A DNA stretch of 64,000 nt, from assembly GCA_023053685.1 (NCBI GenBank), contig JALIGW010000002.1, positions 171,961,430 to 172,025,429 of the forward strand, read 5' to 3'. The first letter of the stretch is position 1; every line of letters begins with the position of its first letter. This DNA is from Diadophis punctatus similis. Taxonomy: Eukaryota; Chordata; Lepidosauria; Squamata; Dipsadidae. Below the pieces are notes generated by a model, which ran no database searches, was not told where the DNA came from, and was given only the letters and a program-made list of their open reading frames with translations. Below, piece by piece: positions 34,487 through 46,110 of the stretch. The translations under genes were made by a program, and so were the position numbers.

Positions 34487-37064
34487 AAAGAGCAAAACAA
34501 ACAGCTGATCGACAAGCCAGAAGCAGTGACTTCACACCTGTCACTGATCCTCCAGATAGCTTCTTCCTTATTATCCCCAACTCATTAGACAATATGCCTC
34601 TTAATGCCTACACTCAAGATGACCTCCCCCATTGGCCCACCCTTGATGTCCTATTAATATAGACGTGGTCTTATTGGAGGCAGATGTGAAGCTTTCCAAC
34701 AACAACTGAGGCCAGGTGTTCTGACACCAGATACTTAGGATTAGATAAAGGAGGTGAATAAAGGAATTATTTTGATGATTTTCTCCTCTATTTCAAATAT
34801 CCATAAATAGAAATATTTAGACCTCTTTTGTGAGTTAATATCAGAGAAAAGGAAAGGGAAGAGAACTTGGTTTTGTGTGTTTGTATCCTCAATGTTTTAG
34901 TATGTATTTTTTTAAAGATAACACATAATAGAAACACAAGTGCTGTCCCACAAGGCATTTACCAACAATAGACTTTTGTTTGCCACAAATCTCCATCTTC
35001 TGTCTCTCTCTTGGGCGGTTGCTCATAGACTTTGTGTTCTTCAGCCAGGTTTTACATTCTTGATATTGAATAAGTTTTGTTAAGAAGCAAAACACACACT
35101 GGGACTTGAGATCAAAGTCTAGGACTTCTAGCATTTGGGTGGTCATTTATAACTATTTAAGTTTTCAGGTATTTAAGACTTCTTTTATTAAGCCCAACAT
35201 TCTTAAAGTTCAATGAAAAAAGCAGGTGAATATTAATATTACACTGCTCAAATGGGTGACTTTTGGGGATTTAGTGGAGCAAAGACCCAAATGCCTAGAG
35301 CTTTAGGCTAAATTTGGAATTATAAAAAAACCATCCAGGGATTAACAGTAGGCTTGGCCCAGTTTATTTTTAAATGTTCAGGTTTCTCCACTTTAAAATT
35401 ATGGATAATTCAAGCAATTGACTGATAGCTTATGATGGAATTCAGAATAATAGTTTTGGGTCAGTTTGTCCTTTATATAAAGGTCAGTGAATGGAATGCC
35501 TATTTACTGCATGACACAAATAGATTAGCACTTCAAAATATGTTGTGAATAATTACATTGGGTCCTTTTTTCCTCCCTCCATCTCAGTATAACATAACAT
35601 CTAAGTACTGTAGAACTCAAGACTACAATTATCTTTATAATGCTGGTTTTAATATCAATACCTTTAGTCTTTTTAACACACTTTGAGATGCATGAACCCA
35701 CTTAAGGACTCAAAAATACCACTAGATAATATAATGGTTAATACATTGATTATGAGAAGGGCAGCTGTCATGATTTCTGAAAGATTTATGACATATACTT
35801 GTAAAGATTTATAAATTATGATTCATGGTGTAGGCTGACATGTTAATAATATGTATCTATCCTGAATTACTGTCGAGTTAAGATGCATAGACTGTTTAAC
35901 AACAGAATCTAGTAATGCTAGTGTAGGTGTTTATAATTCTATTCACCCAGGAATACTTAATATATGTTTTACTTTTAGAAGGATACAGTATACCTTATGT
36001 GTGCATGTGCGTGAATGCAGGTGTGTGGGTGAGAAAGAAAGGCACAGACAAAATTTTGAAAATTGAAAATGGTCCCTAAAAATGGATGTGACACTTTTCC
36101 AATGGCACTGCTGTTAGGACTGATAAGAAAGCCATCTAAGTGAAAGCTATTGCTCAATGAAAATACAGACATCTAGAAACATTAGTGGTTACATAGAGAT
36201 CCGATCATGCTACTTCAGGCATGTTTTTAAAAGTCTCAAGGAAGTAGGAAAAATGTGGATACTGTATGTCTTCATTCCTTTTCTGAAGACTGCATTATAG
36301 ATTGTCATTGTGCCTGATAAATAAACATTAACCAAAAATAAGTCTATAAACATCTTCAAGATGATTAAGACTGGTGACGTCTGAAAATGGTTTATTTTGG
36401 AAAAACAAATGTTATGCTATTTGAGGATAGGTTGTTTCTAGGTGATAGGAAGACTTGACTGATGAAAAAGTCTCTTGGGCATTCAAAATCCAGCACAATG
36501 GGGGTTTGGTTGTGTCCAGCTTTAGTTCTTGTGCAAAACCATCACTAAATTACTGTATGCTGGTAAGTTGAAAAGTGATAATAATGCTGACAAGCCAACA
36601 AGGAGAAGCCAAAGGGCAGCTTTTCTTGCTAATACTCCCAAATGAAGCTTGATCATTATGTTGAAAACATCCCATGTGTTCATATGCTGCGGATGTTCAT
36701 AGAAGCGGCCTTATGATAATTTGACACATGCCCAAATCACAGGCTGATTAACAGTGGAATTACATTTGTGTGCAAGCACATGGTTATGATTTGTATACAA
36801 ACTAACACAATTCTTCCTAAAGAAAGCTAATTTGAAACCTAGTGTGTACTGGATCTAAGTTTGAAAAAAAAAGTAGTTGCTGTTAAAAAAAAAGTGGCCG
36901 GAAATGTGCTGCATTGTGTGTTTTTTTTCATAGTGATTGTTTATGTGGCCTTACATCAGTGCAACCACATAGATTTTCTCCACAATAATGTATTCCTAAT
37001 CAGGTTCTTCAGGTCTTCTACAGCTACAGTTTTTCTTGCAAAATTGGAGAATCAATTTTCTAAA
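34487..37064. other. AT-rich single-copy-looking DNA
   Basis: About 2.6 kb without any recognised repeat end or exon. It is among the quietest intervals in the window. Confidence 0.4.
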
Positions 37065-37752
37065 CAGGTAGTCCTCACCTTACGACGATGGTTGAGCCCA
37101 ACGTTCCTGTTGCTAAGCAAAACAGTTGTTCAATGAAGTTTGCCCCATTTTGTGAGCTTTCTTGCCACGGTTGTTACATGAATCGCTGCAGTTGTTGAGT
37201 GAGTAACACAACGAAGTGAATCTGGCTTCCCCATTGACTTTGCTTGTCAGAAAGTTGCAAAAGATCATCAATCACCTGACCCTGGGACACGTGCAAATGT
37301 CATAAATACATGACAGTTGTGAAGCTTCTGAATTTTGATCACATGGCCACGGGCATGCTGCAACAGCCATACGTGTAAGAAATGTCACTTTTTTCAGTAC
37401 CTTTGAATCAGGGGTGGATTCTAACTTAGCTCGCCGCCGGTTTGCTTCCTCCCGTGCCGCGTGAGCACGTGCATGCACAGTGCCGAAAACCAAGCTTCTG
37501 CGCATGCGCAGAAGCCAAAAACAAAATGGCGGCACCATGGGCTGGTTCAGGGGTGTGGCCGGTTCAGGGGTGTGGCCAGGAGAGAGAGAGAGAGTGCCGG
37601 TTCAGGGGCATGGCCAGCCGGCAATCACTCCCGGTTCAGCGAGCAGGGGGAAATTCCCGCTACCGGTTCTGTAGAACCGGTCCGAACCGGGAGCAACCCA
37701 CCTCTGCTTTGAATGGTCACTAAATGGATGGTTGTAAGTCAAGGACTATCTG
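37065..37752. mobile_element. Family E terminal-inverted-repeat element (copy 1), split by a hAT
   Basis: Left end CAGGTAGTCCTCACCTTACG pairs with the right end GTAAGTCAAGGACTATCTG. Without the nested hAT at 37409-37706 and its 8-bp duplication it is about 380 bp, like the copies at 48315 and 55957. No clear target duplication was found, so the superfamily is open. No coding capacity. Confidence 0.8.
37409..37706. mobile_element. Non-autonomous hAT element, family A (copy 5), nested
   Basis: Ends CAGGGGTGGATTC and GAGCAACCCACCTCTG. CTTTGAAT is repeated exactly at 37401-37408 and 37707-37714. It interrupts the family E element. TGCGCATGCGCA at 37499-37510 is a perfect NRF-1 type palindrome. 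A GAGAGAGAGA run and duplicated GGTTCAGGGGTGTGGCC units lie near 37545-37590. Confidence 0.94.
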
Positions 37753-38089
37753 CAATGGTATGGATTGAAAATGTTGTTTTCCAGGACTTGGGTAGGGTAG
37801 ACAGTAACCAAGCAAAGGGAACTTACATAGATGTAAGGAAGCAGGATTCTATCCCTTCTCCTCTCAGGGTGACGATGCAGCATATCATTCAGGCCAAGGG
37901 CAAGAGAACCATCACTTCAGCAACCTCACCAGTCAGTCAAAGCATTTGCTTCTCCTGTACATTTATGAATTACACAGATAGAAAACAGATGCTGCAGCAT
38001 AAGGTCTAATATTTAAAGGCTTCTTTCTTTTCTCTCTTAGCAGAGGATTGGCTTTAGGCATTGAGTTAGTAGTTAAGAGCTGTTTTGTT

Positions 38090-38270
38090 TTGCTGCCTTT
38101 GAGTCGGTGTTGATTCCTGTCAACTACCAGACAAGTCCCTACAGTTTTCTTGGCAAGATTTCGGAAGTGGTTTGCCATTACCTGCTTCCTAGGGCTGAGA
38201 GAAAGTGAGCGGCCCAAGGTCACCCAGCTGGCTTTGTGCCTAAGGCTGGATTAGAACTATTTCTGTAATG
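38090..38270 (-). mobile_element. Squamate SINE-like repeat fragment
   Basis: The block TGAGTCGGTGTTGATTCCTG, then GTTTTCTTGGCAAGATTTC, GTGGTTTGCCATTACCTGCT and CCAAGGTCACCCAGCTGGCT is a common squamate interspersed repeat in reverse orientation. The tRNA-like head expected beyond 38270 is missing. Confidence 0.7.
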
Positions 38271-38744
38271 CATGAAGCAAATTAAGTTGTATTTCCTGTC
38301 AGTGAATTAGATTGACATGAGCAGATCACAAGCCAAATGGTGCAGATGGCTTTTCTATTCACAGGTGTTATTTCCTACAAATAGGAAAAGAAGAAGAGGG
38401 AATGTGAAATCCCGAGAATGCCAAGATTTGGACCCATGAAGATGCTTTTCCTGACAACATGCAACATCTCTTTGATGTCTTTGTGATTCCACACTTACCT
38501 GAGATGGGTGGGCTACAAAGTTTTCAATGGTTTTGGAAAAGGAAGGGCCCCAACTGCTTACACCTATGTATGTTTCCATACTGTGGGAATTAAAGATGTA
38601 GGCTATGATCTGCAAAAGTGGGATCGTACACTGGAAAAAAAGTTTCCAGTACACTGGAAACAGTATGAATTAGAGAAGTTAAATGACAGAAAATGACAGA
38701 TATATGTAGAGTCAACCTTGGGTGGGAAGATTCTATGGAGATTC

Positions 38745-38975
38745 TCAGTCATCCAGGTCATGGTTGTCCCAAAGATGCTTTTTCAAAAGGCAACTGGACT
38801 TTATTTTTCCTTGAAGACGTTTCGCTTCTCATCCAAGAAGCCTTTTCAGTTCTGACTGAATGACTATCCACTTCAGTCAGAACTGAAGAAGCTTCTTGAA
38901 ATGAGAAGCGAAATGTATTCAAGGAAAAACAAAGTCCAGTTGCCTTTTGAAAAAGCACCATTGGGACTTGGATGG
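38745..38975. repeat. Fold-back interspersed repeat (copy 1)
   Basis: Left arm CAACTGGACTTT...CTTGAAGACGTTTCGCTTCT (about 38790-38845) is complementary to the right arm GAGAAGCGAAATG...AAAGTCCAGTTGCC (about 38900-38945), with a second small palindrome (TCAGTTCTGACTGAA / TTCAGTCAGAACTGA) at the centre. Copies recur at 45855 and 47810. It encodes nothing. Confidence 0.75.
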
Positions 38976-39277
38976 GAAGCACCAATCTAGGTCCATAATA
39001 CTGTACTCAACTGTATATCAAATCAGTAGTCACTTTTTTAAAAAAATAAAGATTCCCCCCCCCCCCCTCTCCTTTCTCTTTTAGGATGATATTTGGATTA
39101 ATTAGTAATGAAGGTGACATCTTTCTCCTCCATCTTGGTGACCTTGTTCTGGGGTGCTTATAATACTTTCATTTTCACTGTCATGGACCCTAAGGGCAAA
39201 GCATAAATTAAGTTTAGTGGATACTAATGAAAGCAAGTTTAAGGGAAATGATACTTTAAGGTCCCAATGGATTTCAG

Positions 39278-39493
<216 letters not shown>

Positions 39494-39810
39494 GAGTTGG
39501 AAGGGACCTTGGAGGTCTTCTAGTCCAACCCCCTGCTTAGGCAGGAAACCCTACACCACTTCAGACAAATGGTTATCCAACATCTTCTTAAAAACTTCCA
39601 GTGTTGGAGCATTCACAACTTCTGGAGGCAAGCTGTTCCACTGATTAATTGTTCTAACTGTCAGGAAATTTCTCCTTAGTTCTAAGTTGCTTCTCTCCTT
39701 GTTTAGTTTCCACCCACTGCTTCTTGTTCTACCCTCAAGTGCTTTGGAGAATAGTTTGACTCCCTCTTCTTTGTGGAAACCCCTGAGATATTGGAAGATA
39801 AACATGACCA
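39494..39810 (-). mobile_element. CR1 LINE, C-terminal ORF2 and 3' UTR
   Basis: Minus-strand translation from about 39800 reads EEGVKLFSKALEGRTRSS, then RRNFLTVRTINQWNSLPPEV and APTLEVFKKMLDNHL, ending at a stop at 39551-39553. This is the standard CR1 ORF2 C-terminus. The 3' UTR holds the CR1 signature GGTTGGACTAGAAGACCTCC. The 5' truncation point is near 39800-39860. The frame is open, so the copy is fairly young. Confidence 0.9.
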
Positions 39811-39860
39811 CATTTATTTGGTTGTCCCACAGAAGAACACCAATTTTAAATGGCAATTAT

Positions 39861-40801
39861 TATGGTAACTTCTTAATTGCCAGGTTCATATCTGGTTTCC
39901 TAAGAATAATATTTTCATTAATGGAATTGACAGTCATAAATACAGATCTACTTACAAGTTTAAAAAAGGAATCCTTCCTCCTTTTCTCTATCCACCCACC
40001 CCGAACCTTAATTGATATCAGATGAGTAATTACTTCTTTGATGTTAGAGTTCCTTTGGTCCACTTGCCAAAGAGGTGAGGAACAGTGGAATCATCTTTCC
40101 GCCTACACTCTGCCACTCACTCACCCTCTCTTTCTCATGTAGTTTCTTTGAATTTGTTTTTTGGAAGAATGCCATTTTGTTATTCATTGATTACGGTGCA
40201 CTTAGTACATCATACCTATAATGGACAGCTCTGTAAATATAATTAAACATTTTACTATATGGGATTATGCTGGAGAAACATTCATTTCCACAGTATTACA
40301 AAACAAAATGATTTTGGAGGATCCGTATTGTAATTGTGGGACAAAAAATGTATACAATTTTTGAATTTAATTGGTTTTTTTTCCTCCTCATCTTCCAGCT
40401 CCTTGTTCTTCGACCAGTAAGTTGAACATCTTCTGGGTACAGCCAAATTTAGAGACAGAAAATGACCACCCCATCTGATTTGGGCATCCTATCTGAAACT
40501 CCAGACCAGGATAGCCGAGGTTGTAATTCAGCTGACTCTGGAGCCAGGTTTGGGAAGGAAAACTATAGCACCTCCTAGGAAACCCCTTATGCTTTCGGAG
40601 TAATTTATTCAACTCCCCCAAAGTGTATCAAGTAAATGATCAGCCTTTGATTGCCTTCTGGATGACAGATCTAGTTCTCAGATTTTGTATATGATTCAAT
40701 CCCTCCTATGTGCAAAGAAGTTACTGCAAAGAAGAACCACATAGTCCAGTGCATCTTTGTTTACTCAGGCTCTTGAGTAAACAAAGATAGCTTGGGCATT
40801 T
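39861..40801. other. No recognised gene; perfect hairpin at 40753-40788
   Basis: Mostly AT-rich DNA without recognised repeats. At 40753-40788 a 15-bp perfect inverted repeat (ATCTTTGTTTACTCA and complement) encloses a 6-nt loop. Confidence 0.5.
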
Positions 40802-41012
40802 GAGCCATGGTGGTGCAGTGGTTACAATGCAGTATTGCAGACTAATTCTTCCGACTGCCATTAGTTCGATCCTGACCGGCTCAAGGTTGACTCAGCTTTC
40901 CATCCTTTGAGGTTGATAAAATGAGGACCCAGATTGGGGGCAATATGCTGACTCTGTAAACCTCTTAGAGAGGGCTGTAAGCAGTATTTAAGTCTAAATG
41001 CTATTGCTATTT
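40802..41012 (+). mobile_element. tRNA-derived squamate SINE
   Basis: Head with A-box-like TGGTGCAGTGG and B-box-like GTTCGATCC, body CTCAAGGTTGACTCAGCTTT, GGGGGCAATATGCTGACTCT and CTTAGAGAGGGCTGTAAGCA, tail AATGCTATTGCTATT. It is the most complete copy of the family in the window. Confidence 0.9.
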
Positions 41013-41218
41013 CTTGGGGTACTTGTCCATCTTACATCTGCACCAGAAGGCATTTGAGACCCTGTGAATCCTTGCTGAAAAGGTGTGAAGGAAAGCCACA
41101 TCGGGCTAGCTTCTCTGCTGATGTACATTGGTCCTTCTAAATTGCTGTCCAACAAGGAAAACCAGTACAACAAAGAACAGTATTCAGAGAGGTTGCAATT
41201 TTAGTAAAGGGACTAGGT

Positions 41219-41575
41219 CAGGGGCGGGTTGCTAGTTTACTGATGCCAGTGTGCTGCGTGCGCATCTCCATGTTTCGGGCACGCGCGTGCTCGCTACGCA
41301 CGCACACCCCCTCACGTGATTTTGCTTCTGCGCATGCTCAGAAGCAAAATCTCACTGAAATCTCATGTGCACGCGCATCCCCTCGCAAGATTTTGGCCTA
41401 ATTTTGCTTCCGCGCATGCGCACAAGCAAACTCACCCAAAAATTCTCAGGAAAAGATGGCGACACGTGCGACGGACCGGCGGAGAGGGCTCCGGAGCGGT
41501 CACCCGCAAATTGCGCAATCGGCCGCTCCCTACCAGAGCTACACACTGGACAGCTCCAGCAGGAACCCACCTCTG
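41219..41575. mobile_element. Non-autonomous hAT element, family A (copy 6)
   Basis: Ends CAGGGGCGGGTTGC and AGGAACCCACCTCTG. GACTAGGT is repeated exactly at 41211-41218 and 41576-41583, with central TA. CGCGCATGCGCA at 41411-41422 fits the NRF-1 consensus. Overall layout equals the copy at 32623. Confidence 0.94.
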
Positions 41576-41583
41576 GACTAGGT

Positions 41584-42690
41584 CAGTAAGTGTCCACAGT
41601 AATAGCAAAAAGGTGGAATATTGCCAGATAGATGCAACATGCTTTATCAGGCTGGAACTATAACCTATCCATGGCATACAAATACATGGATCTGCAAAAG
41701 CAAATTGCATGAAGTTTGGAAGAGCCACCACATCATCAGTGTGAACTAAATAAATGGATTAAACTAAGCCAAATATGGGAGATGATCAAGTTGATCATTA
41801 ACTCAACTTCAACCTAATCCAGATTTAGCCTTAAGAGAGACATTTTTGAAAGGATATTATAAATTCTCATCCAGAAATAGCTGACATCTCTGAAACATAA
41901 CATTCATATGTACATTGTATACATTTATATATTGATTCATATACATGTATAATTGAAGAGTTCCATTTCATACTTTCTCAATGAGGCCTCTACAAAAGTT
42001 TTTATAAGCTTCTACATATTGTAATCAGATTCCTGCTGCAATGAGAGAAAACATAACAATGTAACAAAATATTTCTGGAGTTAGCCAGTTCTTTAAAGGA
42101 CCCCAATGCAGACTCCATTATGAATAAACCAAGAAATGCTACAGGTTTTGTTATTGCACAAAGGGCATGTAAACATTGGTGGTTTATACAAGTGCTACCT
42201 TGTTTTGTTAGAAGCTGTTCCCATTGGCGTCCGTTAACATCTAGAAATGTTAACCTAATGTAAAATGAAGGCCTACAGTTTTAAAAAAAATCTGTGGTAC
42301 AAAGGCCAAAAGCTATTCAACTATGTTTTTATAGGATTGGGATTTTTTTAAAAAAATTCAATGATACTCCAGAGAGGTTCCACAAAATGCTTCTATAGCT
42401 GTCTCTGTCCCCAGTCCAATCCTTCCGTCCACACAGAATACATTTTGAAAGTTTGGAGAACAGAAACAGAGAAATGTTTACTACACTTTATGTTGGCAGT
42501 CAAAAACATGTTTAGGCTTCCCATTCCACTGTGGCAGGCGTCAGTTCCTTTCATGACAAATCAAAGCTACATATACATCATCTCATTATTCAAAACATTT
42601 CAAGGTTTTGAACATTTGCTAAATGAGGTGTAGTAAAGTTGCAGAGGAATCCTCAAATGCGAATCGATAGGGCCATCAAATACAGGTCTA
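41584..42690. other. AT-rich DNA, nothing recognised
   Basis: The open frame at 42361-42633 (90 codons) has no family features. Confidence 0.4.
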
Positions 42691-42693
42691 AAC

Positions 42694-42761
<68 letters not shown>

Positions 42762-42850
42762 TTACCTACCTACCTATCTGTCTATCTGTCTATCTGTCTA
42801 TCTATCTATCCATCCATCCATCTATCCATCCATCCATCCATCCATCTATC

Positions 42851-42917
<67 letters not shown>

Positions 42918-42961
42918 CATCTATCCATCTATCCATCCATCCATCCATCCATCCATCTATC

Positions 42962-43008
<47 letters not shown>

Positions 43009-43074
43009 CATCCATCCATCCATCCATCCATCCATCCATCCATCCATCCATCCATCCATCCATCCATCCACTAT

Positions 43075-43164
<90 letters not shown>

Positions 43165-43213
43165 CATCTATCCATCCATCCATCCATCCATCCATCCATC
43201 TATCTATCTATCT
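42694..43213. repeat. 520-bp tetranucleotide array (TTTA)n, (ATCT/ATCC)n
   Basis: About 70 bp of TTTA repeats lead into alternating blocks of ATCT and ATCC units. The block boundaries repeat (ATCC block, TATCATC break, long ATCT block) at least twice, near 42815 and 42940, so larger segments have been duplicated. The 222-codon open frame through it (Ile/Ser/Leu/Tyr/Pro) is a consequence of 4-bp periodicity. Confidence 0.97.
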
Positions 43214-44667
43214 AAAAAAAAACTCCACCATTCTCACCACCAGCAAGAGGTTAAAGGCACTCAGAGCTCATGTTTTTCAACATACTGAGAAACAAGCTAC
43301 ATTTTAACTGAACTGGATTTAAAACATTAAGATGTGGCATGAGGACCAGCTGTTGATAGACACAAGTGAAAACATCCTTTAATCTGGTCCAGACCTTTGG
43401 GCAGATCAAGCTAATCTTTAGAAGCCAATCTCATTAATGTTCTGTTTCACAATGATGGAGAGATGCTGAAAATACTTAAGAATAATGAGATATACAACAC
43501 TTTTCTCCTACAAAGAAAGATTAAAGAAGGTCAGACTGTCTTTGTCTTATTTGGAAATATATTTAGTTGGTGTTCTTTTTTTACTGCAGTACTCTGTCAA
43601 ATTTGTATTTGAAAACAGATCTTTTTAACATTTATATTTTATTGTGTTTTACTAATCTAGGTGAAAAGTTAATATACAGCATATTGCTAGTTCATCTATG
43701 ATATGCCATATGCTAAATAAATAAATGCTTGTTCAAAAAAACTCCAGAATAATTTACATGTAAACAGTGGGAAGGGAACAGGAAAAAAATAGAAATCTGA
43801 AAGTTTATTAGTTATTCTTATCAGTTAAAGGTAGAAGAAATGCTCAAGAATCCTGATCTTAAAGCAGAAATGCTCTTTGTGGCAGTAATTTGAAATTTCT
43901 GTATCAATGGAAAATACTGGCATTTCAGACCATCAAAAGCATTATCAAGATCAGCTGAGAGTATTGACTTGGGGCTAGTAGTTATCATTGTCACACTCCA
44001 GTCCTTCAACTGGCAGAAAAATATGCTGAAATAAATTGCTCTGAGTGTCAAACTCTAACCTGCCCCAGCAATAGGAGTGGGCATGGCACTGACCTTATTG
44101 CTTGAAATAAAAGAATAATTCAAAGGCAATGAATGGCAGATTCCTCAGCTTCATTGCCCAGTTGATCCAACATAGGAAAACTATGTTCTCTTGTATGTAC
44201 AGGTGTGTGTATTGGGTGGGGGAGTGGGGTAGTTGGGTTAGGTGTTGACAGAGTACAGATGAATGCTTGGGTGGAGGATTTAAGCCAATTGCCCAACTGG
44301 CAGAGGACGGTGGGCTCTGTGCCTGGTACCTCTCAGTTGAGTGGTTTCTAAAATGAGCCTATCACTGTTTTGAGAAAGCATTAAACTTGTGTTTGCAAAT
44401 TAAGCCTGGCCGACAGATTGTAGGCAAGATTGAAGGGTGTGAGGTCAAGTACGATCAATGTCTACCACATTTATTTTTATTTTGGGGTTTTCTTTTTTTC
44501 TTTTCTCTTGTTCACATTTACTACCCACTCAAACCAAAACATCTGGCAAGTGGTGAAATAAGATTAAATTCAGCTCACAATGTTGCAGAAATTACTCCCA
44601 TTGTCTTGCCTTCTTTCCCCAAACCTTGATGCTCTGCTGCCTTTTCCCTCCAACACTCCTTGCTTTG
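43214..44667. other. AT-rich DNA, nothing recognised
   Basis: No repeat termini or exon-like features. Confidence 0.4.
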
Positions 44668-44908
<241 letters not shown>

Positions 44909-44911
<3 letters not shown>

Positions 44912-45357
44912 GTGTTTCCTCATCAACCAACCTCTTCCCTTCCCACTGTTTACATGTGAATTATTCTGGAACCTTTATGACTGAGGGTGGGGGAAAGAAG
45001 GAGTTGCTTAACAACTACAACAGCAGCCTCTAAAACGAGAGATGCCATAATGGATCTGCCACGAGGCAGTGATTGTACACATAGTCCCATCCACTCGATT
45101 CCCTCCACCACTTCTTCTGCATGTGGAATCCTCACTGAGCTTTTCTTGCAAGCCTGGATTTGTGGTAACCCAGGAAAGGAAGAAAAGGAAATCCAGGAAA
45201 GGAAATCACAGCTATCCCTGCTTAGTAGCCATACAATTCATCAGCATTCTTCAGGGAGGGAAATGTATTTATCCCTGGTTAACCTGCAGGCAACAGCCCA
45301 GCCTGGGGCACAAAACAACATGCAAACATGAGGAGTTTCTCTAGAAGCCATTGGGAG
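44909..45357. other. No recognised feature
   Basis: Overlapping open frames of 91-114 codons on the plus strand (44987-45344) share no family features. No repeat ends are visible. Confidence 0.4.
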
Positions 45358-45769
45358 TGTCAGGGTTCCAAATAGCATCCAAAACTAAATCAGAGTCCCA
45401 GGCAAAGTATTCCTCAAAGTTCCGATTTATTAGCAGAGCCATGTTGGCACATCTGGGAGAAACCAGAATCTGAAGTCCCCGGGGTTTCTCCACCCAGTTG
45501 AAAGTTCAAGCCCTTGTCCCCACACCCCCAAGTCCATCACGTTGATCAATCTTCAACCTCCAACCTGGCAAGTATCCACCCATCTCCTTCCGTGCAGGTG
45601 CAGGAGTGCGAAGACAAAGGATGACCTTGACTATCATAATTTGTTATGGCTACATACAGACAGCGCTCATGCATTTCCCCCTCCCAAATTCCCACAGTAA
45701 AAATGCACATTAAAATACTATAAAGTGTGGCAGGCCAAAGACCCCAACTAAAATGGCTTCGGCCTAACA
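45358..45769 (-). mobile_element. Probable solo LTR of an LTR retroelement
   Basis: Read on the minus strand, this 412-bp unit begins TGTTAGGCCGAAGCC and ends GGAACCCTGACA, the TG...CA ends of an LTR with TGTTAG/CTGACA inverted termini. A TATA-like TTTATAGTATTTTAA lies near 45722-45708 and a polyadenylation signal AATAAA at 45431-45426, about 70 nt before the end, giving a U3-R-U5 order. No clean 4-6 bp flanking duplication is visible and no internal genes adjoin, hence a solo LTR. Gypsy-type versus endogenous retrovirus cannot be decided from the LTR alone. Confidence 0.6.
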
Positions 45770-45854
45770 GGGTCATTCTGCCCACTGAGTCTTAATCTTA
45801 AAATTGCCTTTTGCCTCTTCAGCCTGATTGCTCTTTTTTCCTTACCTCCCTCCA

Positions 45855-46036
45855 CTAGTCCCAAAGGTGCTTTCCAAAAGACAATTGGACTTTCTTGGTT
45901 CTTTTTTTCCTTGAAAACATTTTGCTTCTCACCCAAAAAGCTTCTTCAGTCCTTGGATGAGAAGCAAAACATTTTCAAGGAAAAAAACCAAGAAAGTCCA
46001 GTTGTCTTTTGAAAAGAACCTTTGGGACAACCATGA
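45855..46036. repeat. Fold-back interspersed repeat (copy 2)
   Basis: Left arm (CCCAAAGGTGCTTTCCAAAA, then CTTGGTTCTTTTTTTCCTTG) and right arm (CAAGGAAAAAAACCAAGAAA, then GAACCTTTGGGACAA) are near-perfect complements around a short centre at 45940-45955. Same family as 38745. Confidence 0.8.
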
Positions 46037-46044
46037 CCAGGATG

Positions 46045-46110
46045 CAGGGGTGGGTTCCACTTACCTTCGCCACCGGTTCGCATCGCGACATTTCGCGCTC
46101 ACGTGCTCGT
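46045..46110. mobile_element. Left end of a family A hAT element (copy 7)
   Basis: CAGGGGTGGGTTCCACTTAC, then CGCCACCGGTTCGC, matches the left end of the other family A copies. A matching right end (GGAACCCACC.CTG) was not found before 47810. The element's interior has been taken over by the minisatellite that follows. Confidence 0.75.

Noticed and set aside
42694..43213. CRISPR-like regular repeats
   Set aside because: There are no spacer-repeat units, only tetranucleotides, and the DNA is from an animal genome.
42639..43307. Open frame of 222 codons rich in Ile/Ser/Tyr/Leu
   Set aside because: It lies on a tetranucleotide microsatellite. The 4-bp period gives a 4-residue repeat in every frame.
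44987..45344. Overlapping 114- and 91-codon frames before the solo LTR
   Set aside because: Two overlapping phases are open equally, there is no domain or splice context, and the composition is unremarkable.
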